From positions 31,733,889-31,797,888 of the forward strand of contig CM017561.1 in NCBI GenBank assembly GCA_007844125.1: a DNA stretch of 64,000 nt, given 5' to 3'. Source of the stretch: Sinonovacula constricta (taxonomy: Eukaryota; Mollusca; Bivalvia; Cardiida; Solecurtidae). The notes beneath the pieces are model-generated. The model was not told the DNA's origin. It saw nothing but the letters and a program-made list of their open reading frames with translations, and searched no databases. The translations under genes were made by a program, and so were the position numbers. Within the stretch, counting starts at the first letter, position 1. The number at the start of each line of letters is the position of its first letter. Below, one piece after another: positions 13,101 through 23,640 of the stretch.

Positions 13101-16089
13101 AATGTATATTTTCATCTCGTGTTTATTGCAAAGGTATTATTTCCCTATTCTTTTGTAGTTAATCCATACCTTAAATATAAATAATTCCTTTATAAAAATG
13201 CTTATGATCATTCAATGGACTAAAGAAGTTTGTAAGGATATTTATATAAGTAAAAACATGCGCAGACTGAAATATTACTACATAGTAAAGTTTCCCCCCT
13301 CACTCTTTTAGAACTTATATTTATGCCGCGAAGGTAAATCGTCAATAACGTTGTATATTTTTTCATAGCACACGCCGTTCACGTGTACTTATCATTTTTA
13401 ATCTCTCAACAGTACCTAACGTTCACACCCTCTCTATCTTCTAAATGGCAGCTTGAAGACAATTATCGATCGATATCATGTTACACAGTATTGTGAAATA
13501 ATGGGTCGGTCAATTTGACACAAAAATATTTCTTTTCGGCGACTTCAAATGATAGTGACCGTCGATTGTTTCCCAGAATTTTCTTTGTTGTTGCAGTGTT
13601 AGCCAGAGAGCCCTCCGCGCCAGAAAGAAATAACACCGCATTTATTTTTTACAACCTTGAAGAAATTAAAATCAAAGTGATGTAATAGCGACTCCATGTT
13701 ATAAGTGCGTGAACAATGTTGTTAACAGCCATTAATTGGCGCTAATATGTGCAAACCGAAAAAAAACCCAACTTGTTTTCTAAGAAAGTACGGACACAAA
13801 TGATGAAATCCTTTGCGCAAGAGCCCCCAGTTTTGACAATCGATTGATAACGGGTCAAGTCTCGTAGCGCGAGATATAAATCGGCGCATGCGCACTGGAT
13901 GTTTGAAATGGTCTATTGATAGAAACCTTAGATATTGTATACTTTGTGATAAAAACGATATTTAGGATGAGTATCATTTCTTTTTTATCTGTCCAACTTA
14001 CAATGAAATCAGAAAATGCAATTTAAAAAGTAAATTCTACGTAAAACCAAGTTTTATTAAATTTTGTGATAAAAAGGAAATATTGATAAACATTGCAAAA
14101 TATATTAAAGAAGCTTTAGAATATCGAAAGAACAGCGTTATTCTCACACAAAAAGTTCCTCTTTATTAAAATATTCCCTTTTTTTCCTTTTTCTTCTTTT
14201 TTGGGGGAGGGGGTGATTTTTATTTTATAACTGAAAATACAAAAGTATGTATATATGATTATATTATAATAAACTCTTACCTATTGTAACTACTGCATAT
14301 TTCCAACACCACTGTTCGTAAGCTTGGGGTGTGTGAAGTGGTGTGAGAAGTGTTGGTGTGTCTTTTACATTTTTGATAAGTGCGACTGAGTGCGTGTGTA
14401 CGTATTAATGTGCAAGCGTGCATGCATACGCTTGTGTCTGTGTTTGTATGTTTTGAAAAGACTTGATGATCAGTGGCAGTAACATTGATTGTAATTATCT
14501 TGCAACTATGTACTATGTGCACGTTGAGAAAAATAAAAGACTGTTTTGTTCTGTTTATTAATATCTTACTCGTATGAGAAAAGTGAAACATAACACCCCA
14601 CACTTCGTTGCAAACATTTTATTTTCTTTCTGAGCCATGCTGCTAAGCTAGCTACACTTAGTGGGGAAAACCACGTGACCGCTTACTTCCGTGATAACGT
14701 TATACATGTATCATTATCCGGGTAATATCGAGTTATGAATAAATTATGTCCAAATTTCCCAAACCACTGGTAAGATATTGTTGCAAAGATATGATGATAA
14801 TGGCTAACTGCAGATACATATTTTGAGAAGTTTATTTCCTGAATGTTATTCAAGAACAAGCGTTTTAGGTCCACATTTCACTGGAAAACCGTCAAATATA
14901 TTTACTTTAACCACGCAATACTCGTTCACTATGAAAAAAAAAACGGAACACATTTCATAAGGGCATATAACCCTTCCATTATTTTAACAAAGCTGGGTCT
15001 CTTTTTCGAGTTTTCATTTTACTATTTAGATAGCACATATTTCTAATTTTATCAATCTGATATTAACATGCCAAAATAGTATATGCTTAAAATTAAGACA
15101 TCTGTGTTAACGATCAGACTATCCCATGTGCATGTCTATGCATGTAAAGTGTATTGAAAGTGACGCACAGCTGTAGAACCCTCTGTCTGCCCATACTTAC
15201 CAAAACACTGGTTGGCCTGTCGTTTGCCTGCAATAGTAAAATATGTATTTGAATACTTTGCTCGAGATAAGACAAATGCGGTGCAGCTTTAACACATTTA
15301 ACATTGAATCCAGTCTCCGGATTTTTAAACTCAGTCCCGAAACAACAACAACAACAAAAACCACCAAAATGGCATACAAAGATAAAATTGGAACGAAAGC
15401 ATATTTACGGCTTTCCTATAGCCTGCTTTGATTAGACACCATAAGCCTTAGTAAACAAAAATAATGCCTGTATAACTTAAAATAGCCAGACAATGTGTTT
15501 GAGACATGTAGTAAGTGACAAACCAAACACAAGCTAAAGAAACGTTTAACGAACAACCTTAATGACATATTCGAATACTTTTTTGTCTGTTTCATTTGTT
15601 GGCTCTAAACGCATGCTGTCTAAGGCATTATGACAAAGTCATATAAGCATATGCCAAAATTTAAATGGCACAGGACAAAGGTGTTCACATGCAAGCCAAA
15701 TGTAAAGGTAAGAGCAAATCTCTGATGAGTCATTACGCAACAGTTACCGCATTGGAACGGTCAGTCGGCAAAAGGGACCGACTGGTGTGCTTAAACCGGT
15801 TTTACAGAGCTCTATCCTCGCACTTCCTGAGAGGTTTCCCAAAGGCAAGCAACGAAAATAAAACCGCTCTATTTGAATAAAAAATATCCAAGCGCTGAAG
15901 TTTTCTGAGATAAGTTATGAAATCGTTAAAAGAAAGGAGTCACGTAACTGAAATATAATGTCCATAGCCATAGTATTAAGAAAAGAGAGAGAGAGAGAGA
16001 CAGAGAGAGAGACAGAGAGAGAGACAGAGAGAGAGAGAGAGACAGAGAGAGACAGACAAACAGAGAGAGAGACAGAGAGAGAGACAGAC

Positions 16090-16128
<39 letters not shown>

Positions 16129-16229
16129 AACAGAGAGAGACAGAGAGAGAGAGAGAGAGGCATAGAGAGACAGAGAGAGACCGAGACAGAGACATAGACA
16201 GAGGGACAGAGAGAGAGACAGAGAGAGAG

Positions 16230-16298
<69 letters not shown>

Positions 16299-17181
16299 TT
16301 ATTATATTAGAAGGACTACACAGCATTGTCGATTGAAAATGGAATTAAACTTTCGAATCAAGAAAAAAATGACCAGATTGTAGTTGTAGCATCCTATTCA
16401 TGTGTAGATGGAATTAAACCAAAGTCAAATGTCAACCATCAAAAGAAAATACACGTAACATAAGATGAATTGAATGAAAACATTGATTACGTGCACGTGG
16501 AGATTTTTTACTCTAACCTCGCACTTCCTGGCGGTTTTCTCAAATGCAAGCAATGAAAAGAAAACCAATCTTTTGAATAAAAACTGTCCAAGCGCTGACA
16601 TTTCTTTCGATACGTTACGACGTCGTTAGTGACGTAATTGGACATTGTCCACTTTGTACCTAGAAGGGAGGAAATGATCACTTTCCATCCTAAACGAAAT
16701 TGTTGATGGTAAATTAAATTAAAATTGTAATCAAGGAAAAAAAATGACAAGAGAAGAAGTGTAAATGGTTGTAGCCTCCTGTTAATATGTGATGGAAAAC
16801 AACCTGGCTCTTATCTTGTTATTCACGTGGCTTACTGTTGTGACTAAAAGTTAACGTGGTCTTTTAAAATGTCAGTGTCAAAGAGACGCAAAAAAAGCAC
16901 ATATTTGAAATCTATATTGCTAACGAGGTCCAATCACGTTAGAATAAATACGTTGGTAAACAAAAAACTTAATCGCTTATAAGAACAAGATAAAATGAAT
17001 TATAAGAGAACGCATACATTCCTCGATAAGTAGTTTGAAAAACATAATTTAATCTTATTTCATTTGTCTATACGATTATTTCTACATCTAAGAGGCAAAA
17101 CTAACCTCTTGACAGCGGATTGCCTGCCACAAGGTCCAAACACAGTACGAAACACACCATCCAAATAGTAAACCTCTCCAT
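9299..17181 (-). CDS. secreted protein with three chitin-binding (peritrophin-A/CBM14) domains, five exons
   Basis: CDS exons in order are 17181-17106, 15227-15201, 10821-10649, 10399-10156 and 9495-9299. They total 717 nt, encoding 238 residues, and all junctions are GT-AG and phase-matched (1,1,0,1). Residues 1-20 form a signal peptide (MERFTIWMVCFVLCLDLVAG). An Arg-Gly-Lys-Arg site follows at 25-28. The three Cys-patterned domains have the CBM14 layout, e.g. KFLQC...FIIQCPDG, FYQC...LRCPAHLIFD and KFFQC...VMLCPNNLIWN. Each has four core Cys and aromatic residues before the second. CBM14 proteins bind chitin extracellularly; in molluscs they occur in shell matrix, gut lining and mucus. The substrate here is inferred. 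Introns are long; intron 2 holds a 2.2 kb inverted-repeat transposon. A partial paralogue lies at 22080-22821. Confidence 0.9.
11687..13913. mobile_element. 2.2 kb non-autonomous DNA transposon with inverted ends
   Basis: Both ends carry GACCATTTCAAAC in perfect inverted orientation, flanked by TA on each side (a TA target duplication fits Tc1/mariner-like insertion). Inverted similarity resumes further in: CAAAACTGGGGGCTCTT is present at about 11775 and as its complement at about 13830. The interior has no transposase frame. It holds CAT/CAC-rich simple repeats at 12025-12235 and AT-rich filler. It sits in intron 2 of the chitin-binding gene. Confidence 0.75.
15201..15227 (-). CDS. 27 nt microexon (exon 2) of the chitin-binding gene
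   Basis: The sequence between acceptor TTGCAG and donor G|GTAAGT is exactly 27 nt. It starts and ends in phase 1, so including or skipping it keeps the frame. It encodes GKRQANQCF (first codon split). Joined to exon 1 (...PLSR), it completes an R-G-K-R furin-type motif and adds a Cys just before the first chitin-binding domain. Confidence 0.8.
15630..16508 (-). mobile_element. family A element (Penelope-related, non-autonomous), copy with GA expansion
   Basis: In Penelope sense (minus strand) it runs from the 5' end AAATCTCCACGTGCACG at about 16508, through the GA/CT tract, to the 3' core (CCAGTCGG...CCGACTG, CCGTTCC) and the tail near 15630. It resembles 19417-20040 over its length. The internal CT tract is about 40 bp there and about 315 bp here. 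Confidence 0.8.
15980..16296. repeat. (GA)n / (GACA)n microsatellite inside a family A copy
   Basis: About 315 bp of GA dinucleotides with GACA runs at 16080-16130. Open frames through it are Ser/Leu repeats and not genes. Confidence 0.97.
16509..16800 (-). mobile_element. family A element, 3'-truncated tandem copy
   Basis: In minus-strand sense it has the GGTTGTAGCC/CTTGATT and GTTACG parts, then the AGTGCGAGGTTAGAG start of the 3' core. There it stops and joins directly to the 5' end of the complete copy (15630-16508). The two copies are head to tail. Confidence 0.75.
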
Positions 17182-17238
17182 CTTTGCTCACGGGTAGCGA
17201 GTTATCACATGCGACTGGACTCATTCTATTCAAATGTC

Positions 17239-17246
17239 CTTTTATA
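17239..17246 (-). promoter_or_regulatory. TATA box of the chitin-binding gene
   Basis: TATAAAAG on the minus strand, 58-65 bases upstream of the ATG. This puts the likely transcription start near 17210 and leaves a short 5' UTR. No intron is needed between it and exon 1. Confidence 0.65.
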
Positions 17247-17249
17247 TCG

Positions 17250-18539
17250 GAATTGAAATCGGCAAATTACGTCAGAGACTCATAAATCTTCATATCAGTC
17301 CGCACCCAAAGCATCAATCAGCCGGCCATGATTCACTAAATATCCATTTTTCTCATGTTCATAGCGACATTGCCTTGTCATTTTCATAAAGAGGGATAAT
17401 AAGAAACAACATCGCACGTATCAATGAAGCGTTTTGGAAATCTTTGTCAATCAGTCAAAACGCTAGTTGTGGTCGGACAGGCATTCCAAAATGTCGCGGA
17501 TTATTTAGGCTTAAAATGGCGCTTTAGATCGCTGTTGCTGAGCATGATTGACTTTCGAGGCATTGACACCGATTGTCAGACACAAAATGGCGCAGCATGA
17601 TACCAACGAGGTGACAAAACCATCTTTATCACAGCGTACCTTCTGTCATGACACATCAAATACCATTATTAAGCAATAGCTGGTAGCATAAAAGACATTT
17701 AAAAATGGTTCAGGTATTAGCTGTTAGCAAACGGTAGTCGGTGAATTATTTGTGTAGGTATGGCGGGACAAGATAAATTATATTTGATGATATTCAGCTG
17801 ATATAATTTGAGATAACAGATACAAATGTTGGACTGTTGAGTGCCATTTTACCATTTACTAAAGGCGTGTTACAGATAATATTACAAATAAATCAGTCAA
17901 TATAAGCCGCGGCGTTAACACATTTATTATCAAGACGATTTAAGAAAATTGCATTTGCGATTGTCAGACCAACCATTAAAATTCCTGCATTTGTCAGTTT
18001 TAAAACGATTTGATTCGAAATAACAGAAAACGTTTAGAATTATGTAGCGCACTGTTCACAGATGACATTTTGAATTTAATGTTGATTTCTCAACACAGAT
18101 ACAAATATTTTTATATAAAAAAATCATCATAAAATTGTGACGTTTTTTTAATGTGTATTTACATTATTAGATACTGTTTTTCTTTTGAAGTTGATGTAAC
18201 GCAAGGATAACTGGCGTGCTGCTGCTGTTTGCACTTTCTTGTTCATCATTCTTATTCTTTGAACAATTTAAGTGAAAATATACAGTTTGATTTTATGCCA
18301 GGGAAAGAAACAACCAACGTTAACAGTAATTTGCATTTATCGACATGGAAAAGGCATATGACAATGTCCAATGACAGTGATGAGAACTTAGACCAAGTCT
18401 GAGAACTTTAGGTTAACAACGTTCACCAGAAACTTACAACAACAATAAGACCAATTAAATAACGTCATCACATTGATGTTAAATAAAGGGTAAAATGTAC
18501 AGAAGGGAAACACGTGCTAAGCCAACATGCTGAAAAGCA
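17250..18539. other. non-coding stretch upstream of the chitin-binding gene
   Basis: No exon recognised. An ATTCCAAAATGTCG phrase at about 17483 and scattered A-rich tracts are the only features. Confidence 0.5.
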
Positions 18540-19065
18540 AAGGGTCGTAGCATCCGTAATCGGTAAAAGATGTGTCAGGGATGCAGCACAATTACCGATG
18601 ATGTATATTCATGCGATGCAGCAAAACTATCAATAACAATGGATAAGCCAGGGATGTAACATAATAATCAACGATGGAAATGCCAGGGATGCAGCACAAT
18701 TATCCATAATAGATATGCCAGGGATGCATTACAGTTATCCATAATGGATTTGTCAGGGATGCAGCACAATTATCCATAATGGATATGCCAGGAATACAGC
18801 AGAATGATCCATAATGGATATGCAAGGGATGCAGTACAATTATCCATAGTGGATATGCAGCACAATAATATTAAATAGACATATCAGGAATGCGGCAAAA
18901 TTATCCACCATTTAATGTCATGGATACAGCATAATTATACATGATGGATATGTCAGGAATGCAGCACTATTATCAGATATTTCAGGGATTTAGCACCATT
19001 ATCCGTAATGGATATGCCAGAAAAGCAGCAAAATTATCGTTAATTGTTATGTCAAATAAGATGCC
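18540..19065. repeat. ~35 bp degenerate minisatellite
   Basis: About a dozen imperfect units around TGCCAGGGATGCAGCACAAT followed by TATCCATAATGGATA. The second half of each unit is itself a small palindrome (TATCCATAATGGATA). Units near both ends are more degenerate. Confidence 0.85.
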
Positions 19066-19416
19066 CAAATCACGTACTATCTTAGCTATTCCTTTCGACA
19101 GTCCATCTTAATATGGCACAAATTGCCTGCTTCCATTGCTTCCATGCCAATAATCTCTAGCTTGATATTCTTCAAGCAGAGGATGTCACATCTCTCATAT
19201 AAGTTGAAAAGGGTAGCCTTTTCTTAAGTTACCTAGCGATGTTTCCTGGGCTCATTTCTGCCATAACCGGAGAAACCTTAGGGTGACAAAGGCGAAAAAG
19301 CAGCTGTCAAACCTTTCTTTACTATATCTTGCTGAGATATACACTCTTCTGTTTTACCTTTACTCTATGCTTTTTTTCTTTTTAAAGTCAAAATTGATGT
19401 TAAATGGTGTAGAAGT

Positions 19417-20040
19417 AAAAATCTCCCCGTGCATATAATCTATGTTGTCATTTAATTCATCTTATAAGGATTGTTAATTTGTTGCGTGTATTTTCCTTTG
19501 ATGCATGATATTTGACTATGGTTCCTCAATTCCATGTACACAAAGTCAGGATGCTACAACCGTTTACAATTTCTTTTCTGGTCATTCTTTCTTGATTCGA
19601 AAGTTTTATTCCATTTACAGTCGACACTTCTGTGTAGTTCTTCTAATAGAAATAATACTCTCTCTCTCTCTCTCTTTCTCTCTCCCTCTCTCTCTTTTTT
19701 AAATACCATGTGGACATTATTTTTCAGTTACGTCACTCCTTTCTTTTAACAACTTCATAACTTATCTCAGAAAACGCTTGGGTATTTTTATTCAAATAGA
19801 TCGGGGTTCTTTACTTGCTTGCATGTGAGAAACCCCTCAGAAAGTGCGAGTTTAGAGCTCTGTAAAAAAACGTTAAAGCACCCTAGTCAGTCCATTTTGC
19901 CGAGTGACCGTTCCAAGGAGGTAACTGGTGTGTTTGATCTTTTTGTTTAATGACTCATCACAGATTTGTTCTTACTTTTACATTTGGCTTGCAGGTGAAT
20001 ACCTTTGTCCCGTGCCATTTAAAATTTTGGTATATGTTGT
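19417..20040 (+). mobile_element. family A element, near full length
   Basis: It runs from AAAATCTCCCCGTGCATATA through TTAATTCATC, GGATGCTACAACC, a short CT tract (19655-19695), the AACTCATC/AGTGCGAG core and CCGTTCCAAGG to the end GGTATATGTTG. About 620 bp, the most complete copy in the window. Confidence 0.8.
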
Positions 20041-20444
20041 AAAGATAATAATTAGAAAACGGTTATACAGTGGTTATAAAACTAAAATACATGTATACAT
20101 ATATTGAGATAACCCATAACATAATCGAATCAACAACTGCTTGACCAAAGTGAAACCCTTTTTCCTTTTTGTTCTTTTGTTTGTTATTTGTTTTAGGCGT
20201 TTTTTGGCTTTTGTTTGTTTTTGGTTTTTAGTTGTCTTTGGTTTGGTTTTGTCCACTGAGGTTTTCCTGACACGCAATAAACTATAGTGTTTTAACAATA
20301 TAAATGATTCACTGCATATTTAGATTTAATTATATTTTACCAAATGATGTCCATGACAGTATGTGTGCTTTCTATTTCACCAAGCAGTTTGTAGATGTTT
20401 GGCCATATAACTTCAGTATAGTTTGCAGTATTACATTAACGTTT

Positions 20445-20715
20445 ACCTGGTTGTGCAATCTGTAAAGCAGCTCGGGTTCGATCCCTGGCCGCGACATACC
20501 AAAATCATTATAATGGTAGTGGTATAGATCCCTTGCTAACGCTCAAGCAAATATAAGGGTAGTTCCACGACTGGTTGGTCCAGTGTCAGGGTGATTGGGT
20601 GTGGTATCATGCCAGGTGTGCACGCCATGCAGCACTATATCTGCTTCAAGTGGACTACGTCTCCAGACAACTGTAATACTGTTAGTGGGACATAAACCCA
20701 AAAAACGATAATATT
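20445..20715 (+). mobile_element. second tRNA-derived SINE family
   Basis: A B box (GGGTTCGATCCC, about 20470) is followed by a ~240 bp body containing ACGACTGGTTGGTCC and ATATCTGCTTCAAGTGGAC. The tail is GGGACATAAACCCAAAAAA, the type of ending I recall for a common bivalve SINE. The tRNA A-box part is weak, so the 5' end may be cut or mutated. Confidence 0.8.
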
Positions 20716-21394
20716 ATCTTAGATGATTTTTAAATACACGTATATTAATTATCTTTTGTTAATATGTTAACCAGATCCGAGTTTTTTTTTTCTGCTATAG
20801 TGTTCCTGATTTCATTCCTTTCTGGATAACTCCTAATACAGGGGCATTCTGTAAGCAGACAAACATTGATTAGATAATTTCTGAAATTGTTTGTCATGTA
20901 AAAAAAACCTCACCAGAAAGTGTGAGAGTTAGAGTAAAAACGGATCAAACAGATCGTTCCAAGGCGGCATTTTTTATACTCTAATGTAATGTTCTCCGCG
21001 GGATTTCTCAAACACCCCATCGTTACAACTTGAACTGCATATGTATATCTTTGCTAAGAGCTAGTTTAAATTTTAAAAAATGTTATTATATATGGACTTT
21101 GTCATGTGTTCGAATTGTACAGTACTATGGTTCTCAAATTGCACTGTTGTTTTTGCACAGAAACCAGCTACTGTGTGATATGTGCTAAATTTGCTAAGTT
21201 TATTCATCTTGATAAACCTTTAATGATATCCAAGCTGTTCTGGTATTTATATAGATTATAAATACCCGTTCTACGTTCAACACAATTTAGGGTCAAGTGA
21301 TTTCATTTACATTTAGCTTGATTGTATTTTGCGCGTGTTCTCGCTCATTCAATAAGGTTTACCAAACAAAAACATTATATACATGTATTATAGA
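20716..21394. other. non-coding stretch with a decayed family A fragment
   Basis: No gene seen. A faint family A 3' core is at about 20890-21015 (AGTGTGAGAGTTAGAG, CGTTCCAAGGCGG). Confidence 0.45.
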
Positions 21395-22821
21395 TATAAT
21401 AATTCAAGGTCAACGTCGGCTAATACGACTGCTCTGTTGTTTACCAGTGAAAGCAAGGCAAAATCATTTCAAAATATTTGAAATGCAACAATTAAGTTAG
21501 AATAATTAAATGAACATACGTTAAGCTGATTGTCACGCTGGTAATTATTTGCATTTTTTAAACCTTTTATCTTATTTCTAAGCTAGACACAAATATTCTT
21601 CGGTTACGAAGCGAAAAAATGCAATATTCAAGTTTTTTTTAATATTTAGTAATTCTGGGAATTAGAAGTATTTTTATTCGTTTTGAATTGCATATACAGT
21701 CTCACCTTCATTAACTCTTAAAAAATGTAGGCATCTGGTTTAATGTTTAATGTAATTAACAATAAACAAATCATAATAAACATCCATGACAAAAAATGAA
21801 TTGTCCAATAAAGGTTAACAATTCGCAACATAATGGTCATGCATTAAATAGACTGCACTAGTTAATCCGATCTTGCGATATTGTACGGGTGATTGTGTTT
21901 TAAACGATGTTAAAAGAATGTCTACAATCAAGCCGATGTTTCACGACTGTATTCCTTTATCCAGGTTCAACGATTGTGTCCGATCTATCCGAAGTGTATC
22001 CGATCGAGTAATGTTGCACGATTGATGATGTTTCACAATGTTTGACGACTATACCGATTTTCCACGAGCGTCCTCCTGTTTATCCCATTACGTAGGGGTC
22101 ATCGTACCGAGAAACGCATTTGCTTTCGACCTGGTTCCAGATCAGGTTGTTAGGACATTGCATGACATGAGCGTAGCCTCCTAAGTCACACTGGAAGTAC
22201 TTGCCGGGGTCTGTGTGAGGAAAGTACAGCTGATCGTGTGTGACAGCGAAGAACGTGCATGGGTTGCCCGGGACACCTGCAGACAAAAAACACCAAAAAA
22301 ATTATATAGTTAATATTGAGCAAGTCTGTTTGCAAAACGTATATTCAGCCATCAGTAATTTTATTATATACTTGTTAAATGAAGTTTCAAATAACTCACA
22401 TGCCCGTTGGGTGAAAGCCGTTCTTATGTTTTAATTTTCCACATGTCGAAAAATCAAACTTGTTTTAAAAAGCAAGTTTCCAAAATTTAGTGATTTTTTA
22501 AAACTGGAATTTACACCAACCGGTGTCCTGACCTATGTAATGTTTTGGGCTTTTGTGTTTCTGTGTATTAAACAAAAGTAGACTAAGTAGCTCAATGGTA
22601 CGTTATATCCTTATGAACGTGGAGAAATGTAAAAGAGGCGCTTAGTTACAGCTGTTGATCGTACAATTACTGATATAACGAATGTTTTAACTATGATTCG
22701 TACAGGCCTCCATTTCGTTGACTGGTGCTAGTTGGACCTCAACTGGGATAAATGCTTCACCAAGTATGAAATCTGGTGACGCAAACATCCGAGGAACCTG
22801 TGCGAAAGCCGAAGACTCACC
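21395..22821 (-). repeat. duplicated 3' end of the chitin-binding gene, copy 2
   Basis: Matches 8150-10160 in order. It contains the 3' flank, a last exon of identical length (197 nt), a shorter last intron (22277-22820, 544 bp against 660 bp) and the last base plus donor (G|GTGAGTCTTC) of the preceding exon, where the assembly gap begins. Confidence 0.85.
22080..22276 (-). CDS. last exon of a chitin-binding (CBM14) paralogue, gene incomplete
   Basis: After acceptor TGCAG the exon enters in phase 1, as in the intact gene, and ends at TAA (22082-22080). The domain reads through NPCTF, then KYFQCDLGGYAHVMQCPNN, LIWNQ and KCVS, with all four core Cys kept and no frame break. The next exon upstream is hidden in the N gap; only its last base and donor are visible. 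No sequence right of the gap resembles the remaining exons. The gene is either truncated here or misassembled. Confidence 0.8.
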
Positions 22822-22921
22822 NNNNNNNNNNNNNNNNNNNNNNNNNNNNNNNNNNNNNNNNNNNNNNNNNNNNNNNNNNNNNNNNNNNNNNNNNNNNNNN
22901 NNNNNNNNNNNNNNNNNNNNN
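22822..22921. other. assembly gap, 100 N
   Basis: Exactly 100 N, a conventional placeholder for unknown size. Its left edge lies inside an exon of the chitin-binding paralogue and its right edge is a different tandem repeat. Confidence 0.99.
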
Positions 22922-23640
22922 AGAGCTAGAGCCTTGATATTTGTTATATATCCACACCTTTGGATGGGCTTGTATCAAGTTTGTTAAAAAAATTTCATGT
23001 CTAAAAGCATGGCCACCACGGGTGTGGCCATTTTCCCTACATGGCTATGTAGCAAACTTTTGTAAATCTTTTTGACAGAAACCTCCAGAACTAGAGCTTT
23101 TATATTTGGTAAACAGGTTTCTTGGGTGGCCCTCTATCAATACTGTTCAAAGAATTGGATTCATGAAAAAACATGGCGACGAATGCTATATAAGAAAGTT
23201 TTGAATATCTTACTATAAGGAACTACAAGAGCCTTGATATATATATATGCTCTATGAATGTTAAAAGAATGTTAATCTATCAAAAATCATTGCGGCCTGG
23301 GGCACGTCCAATATATATAAAAAATTGACAATTTTCTTGTTGAAACCACACAAGCTATAGCCTGAATTTTCGGTATAATTATATTTTCCTTGGTTGACCC
23401 TACATCAAGAGTGTTAAAAGAATTTTGATCCGACTAAAAACATGGTTACAAATAGCATAGCCATTTTAGTATATATATAATGGCTATATTATATAATGGC
23501 TATATAGTAAAACTTTGAATGTCCTCTTGTCAGAAACTTTTTAGAGCTAGAGCCTTGATATTAGGTATACATGTTCTTTGGGTGGCCCTGTAATATCTTG
23601 TTTGTGACAGTTTGTGTTTATAGTTATAGTCCTTTAATTT
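22922..23640. repeat. ~130-190 bp degenerate tandem repeat
   Basis: The phrase AGAGCTAGAGCCTTGATATT recurs in variant form near 22922, 23090, 23222, 23348 and 23540. Between copies are GGGTGGCCCT, CATCAA/TATCAA and AAAACATGGC phrases. At least four units, starting inside the gap. Confidence 0.75.

Noticed and set aside
15722..15731. CTGATGAGTC, the catalytic start of a hammerhead ribozyme, in a family A copy
   Set aside because: Penelope elements can carry hammerheads, but here it lies on the antisense strand, lacks a paired stem II and the GAAA box, and other copies read CTGTGATGAG.
22718..22987. Open frame running through the N gap
   Set aside because: Artefact of undefined bases.
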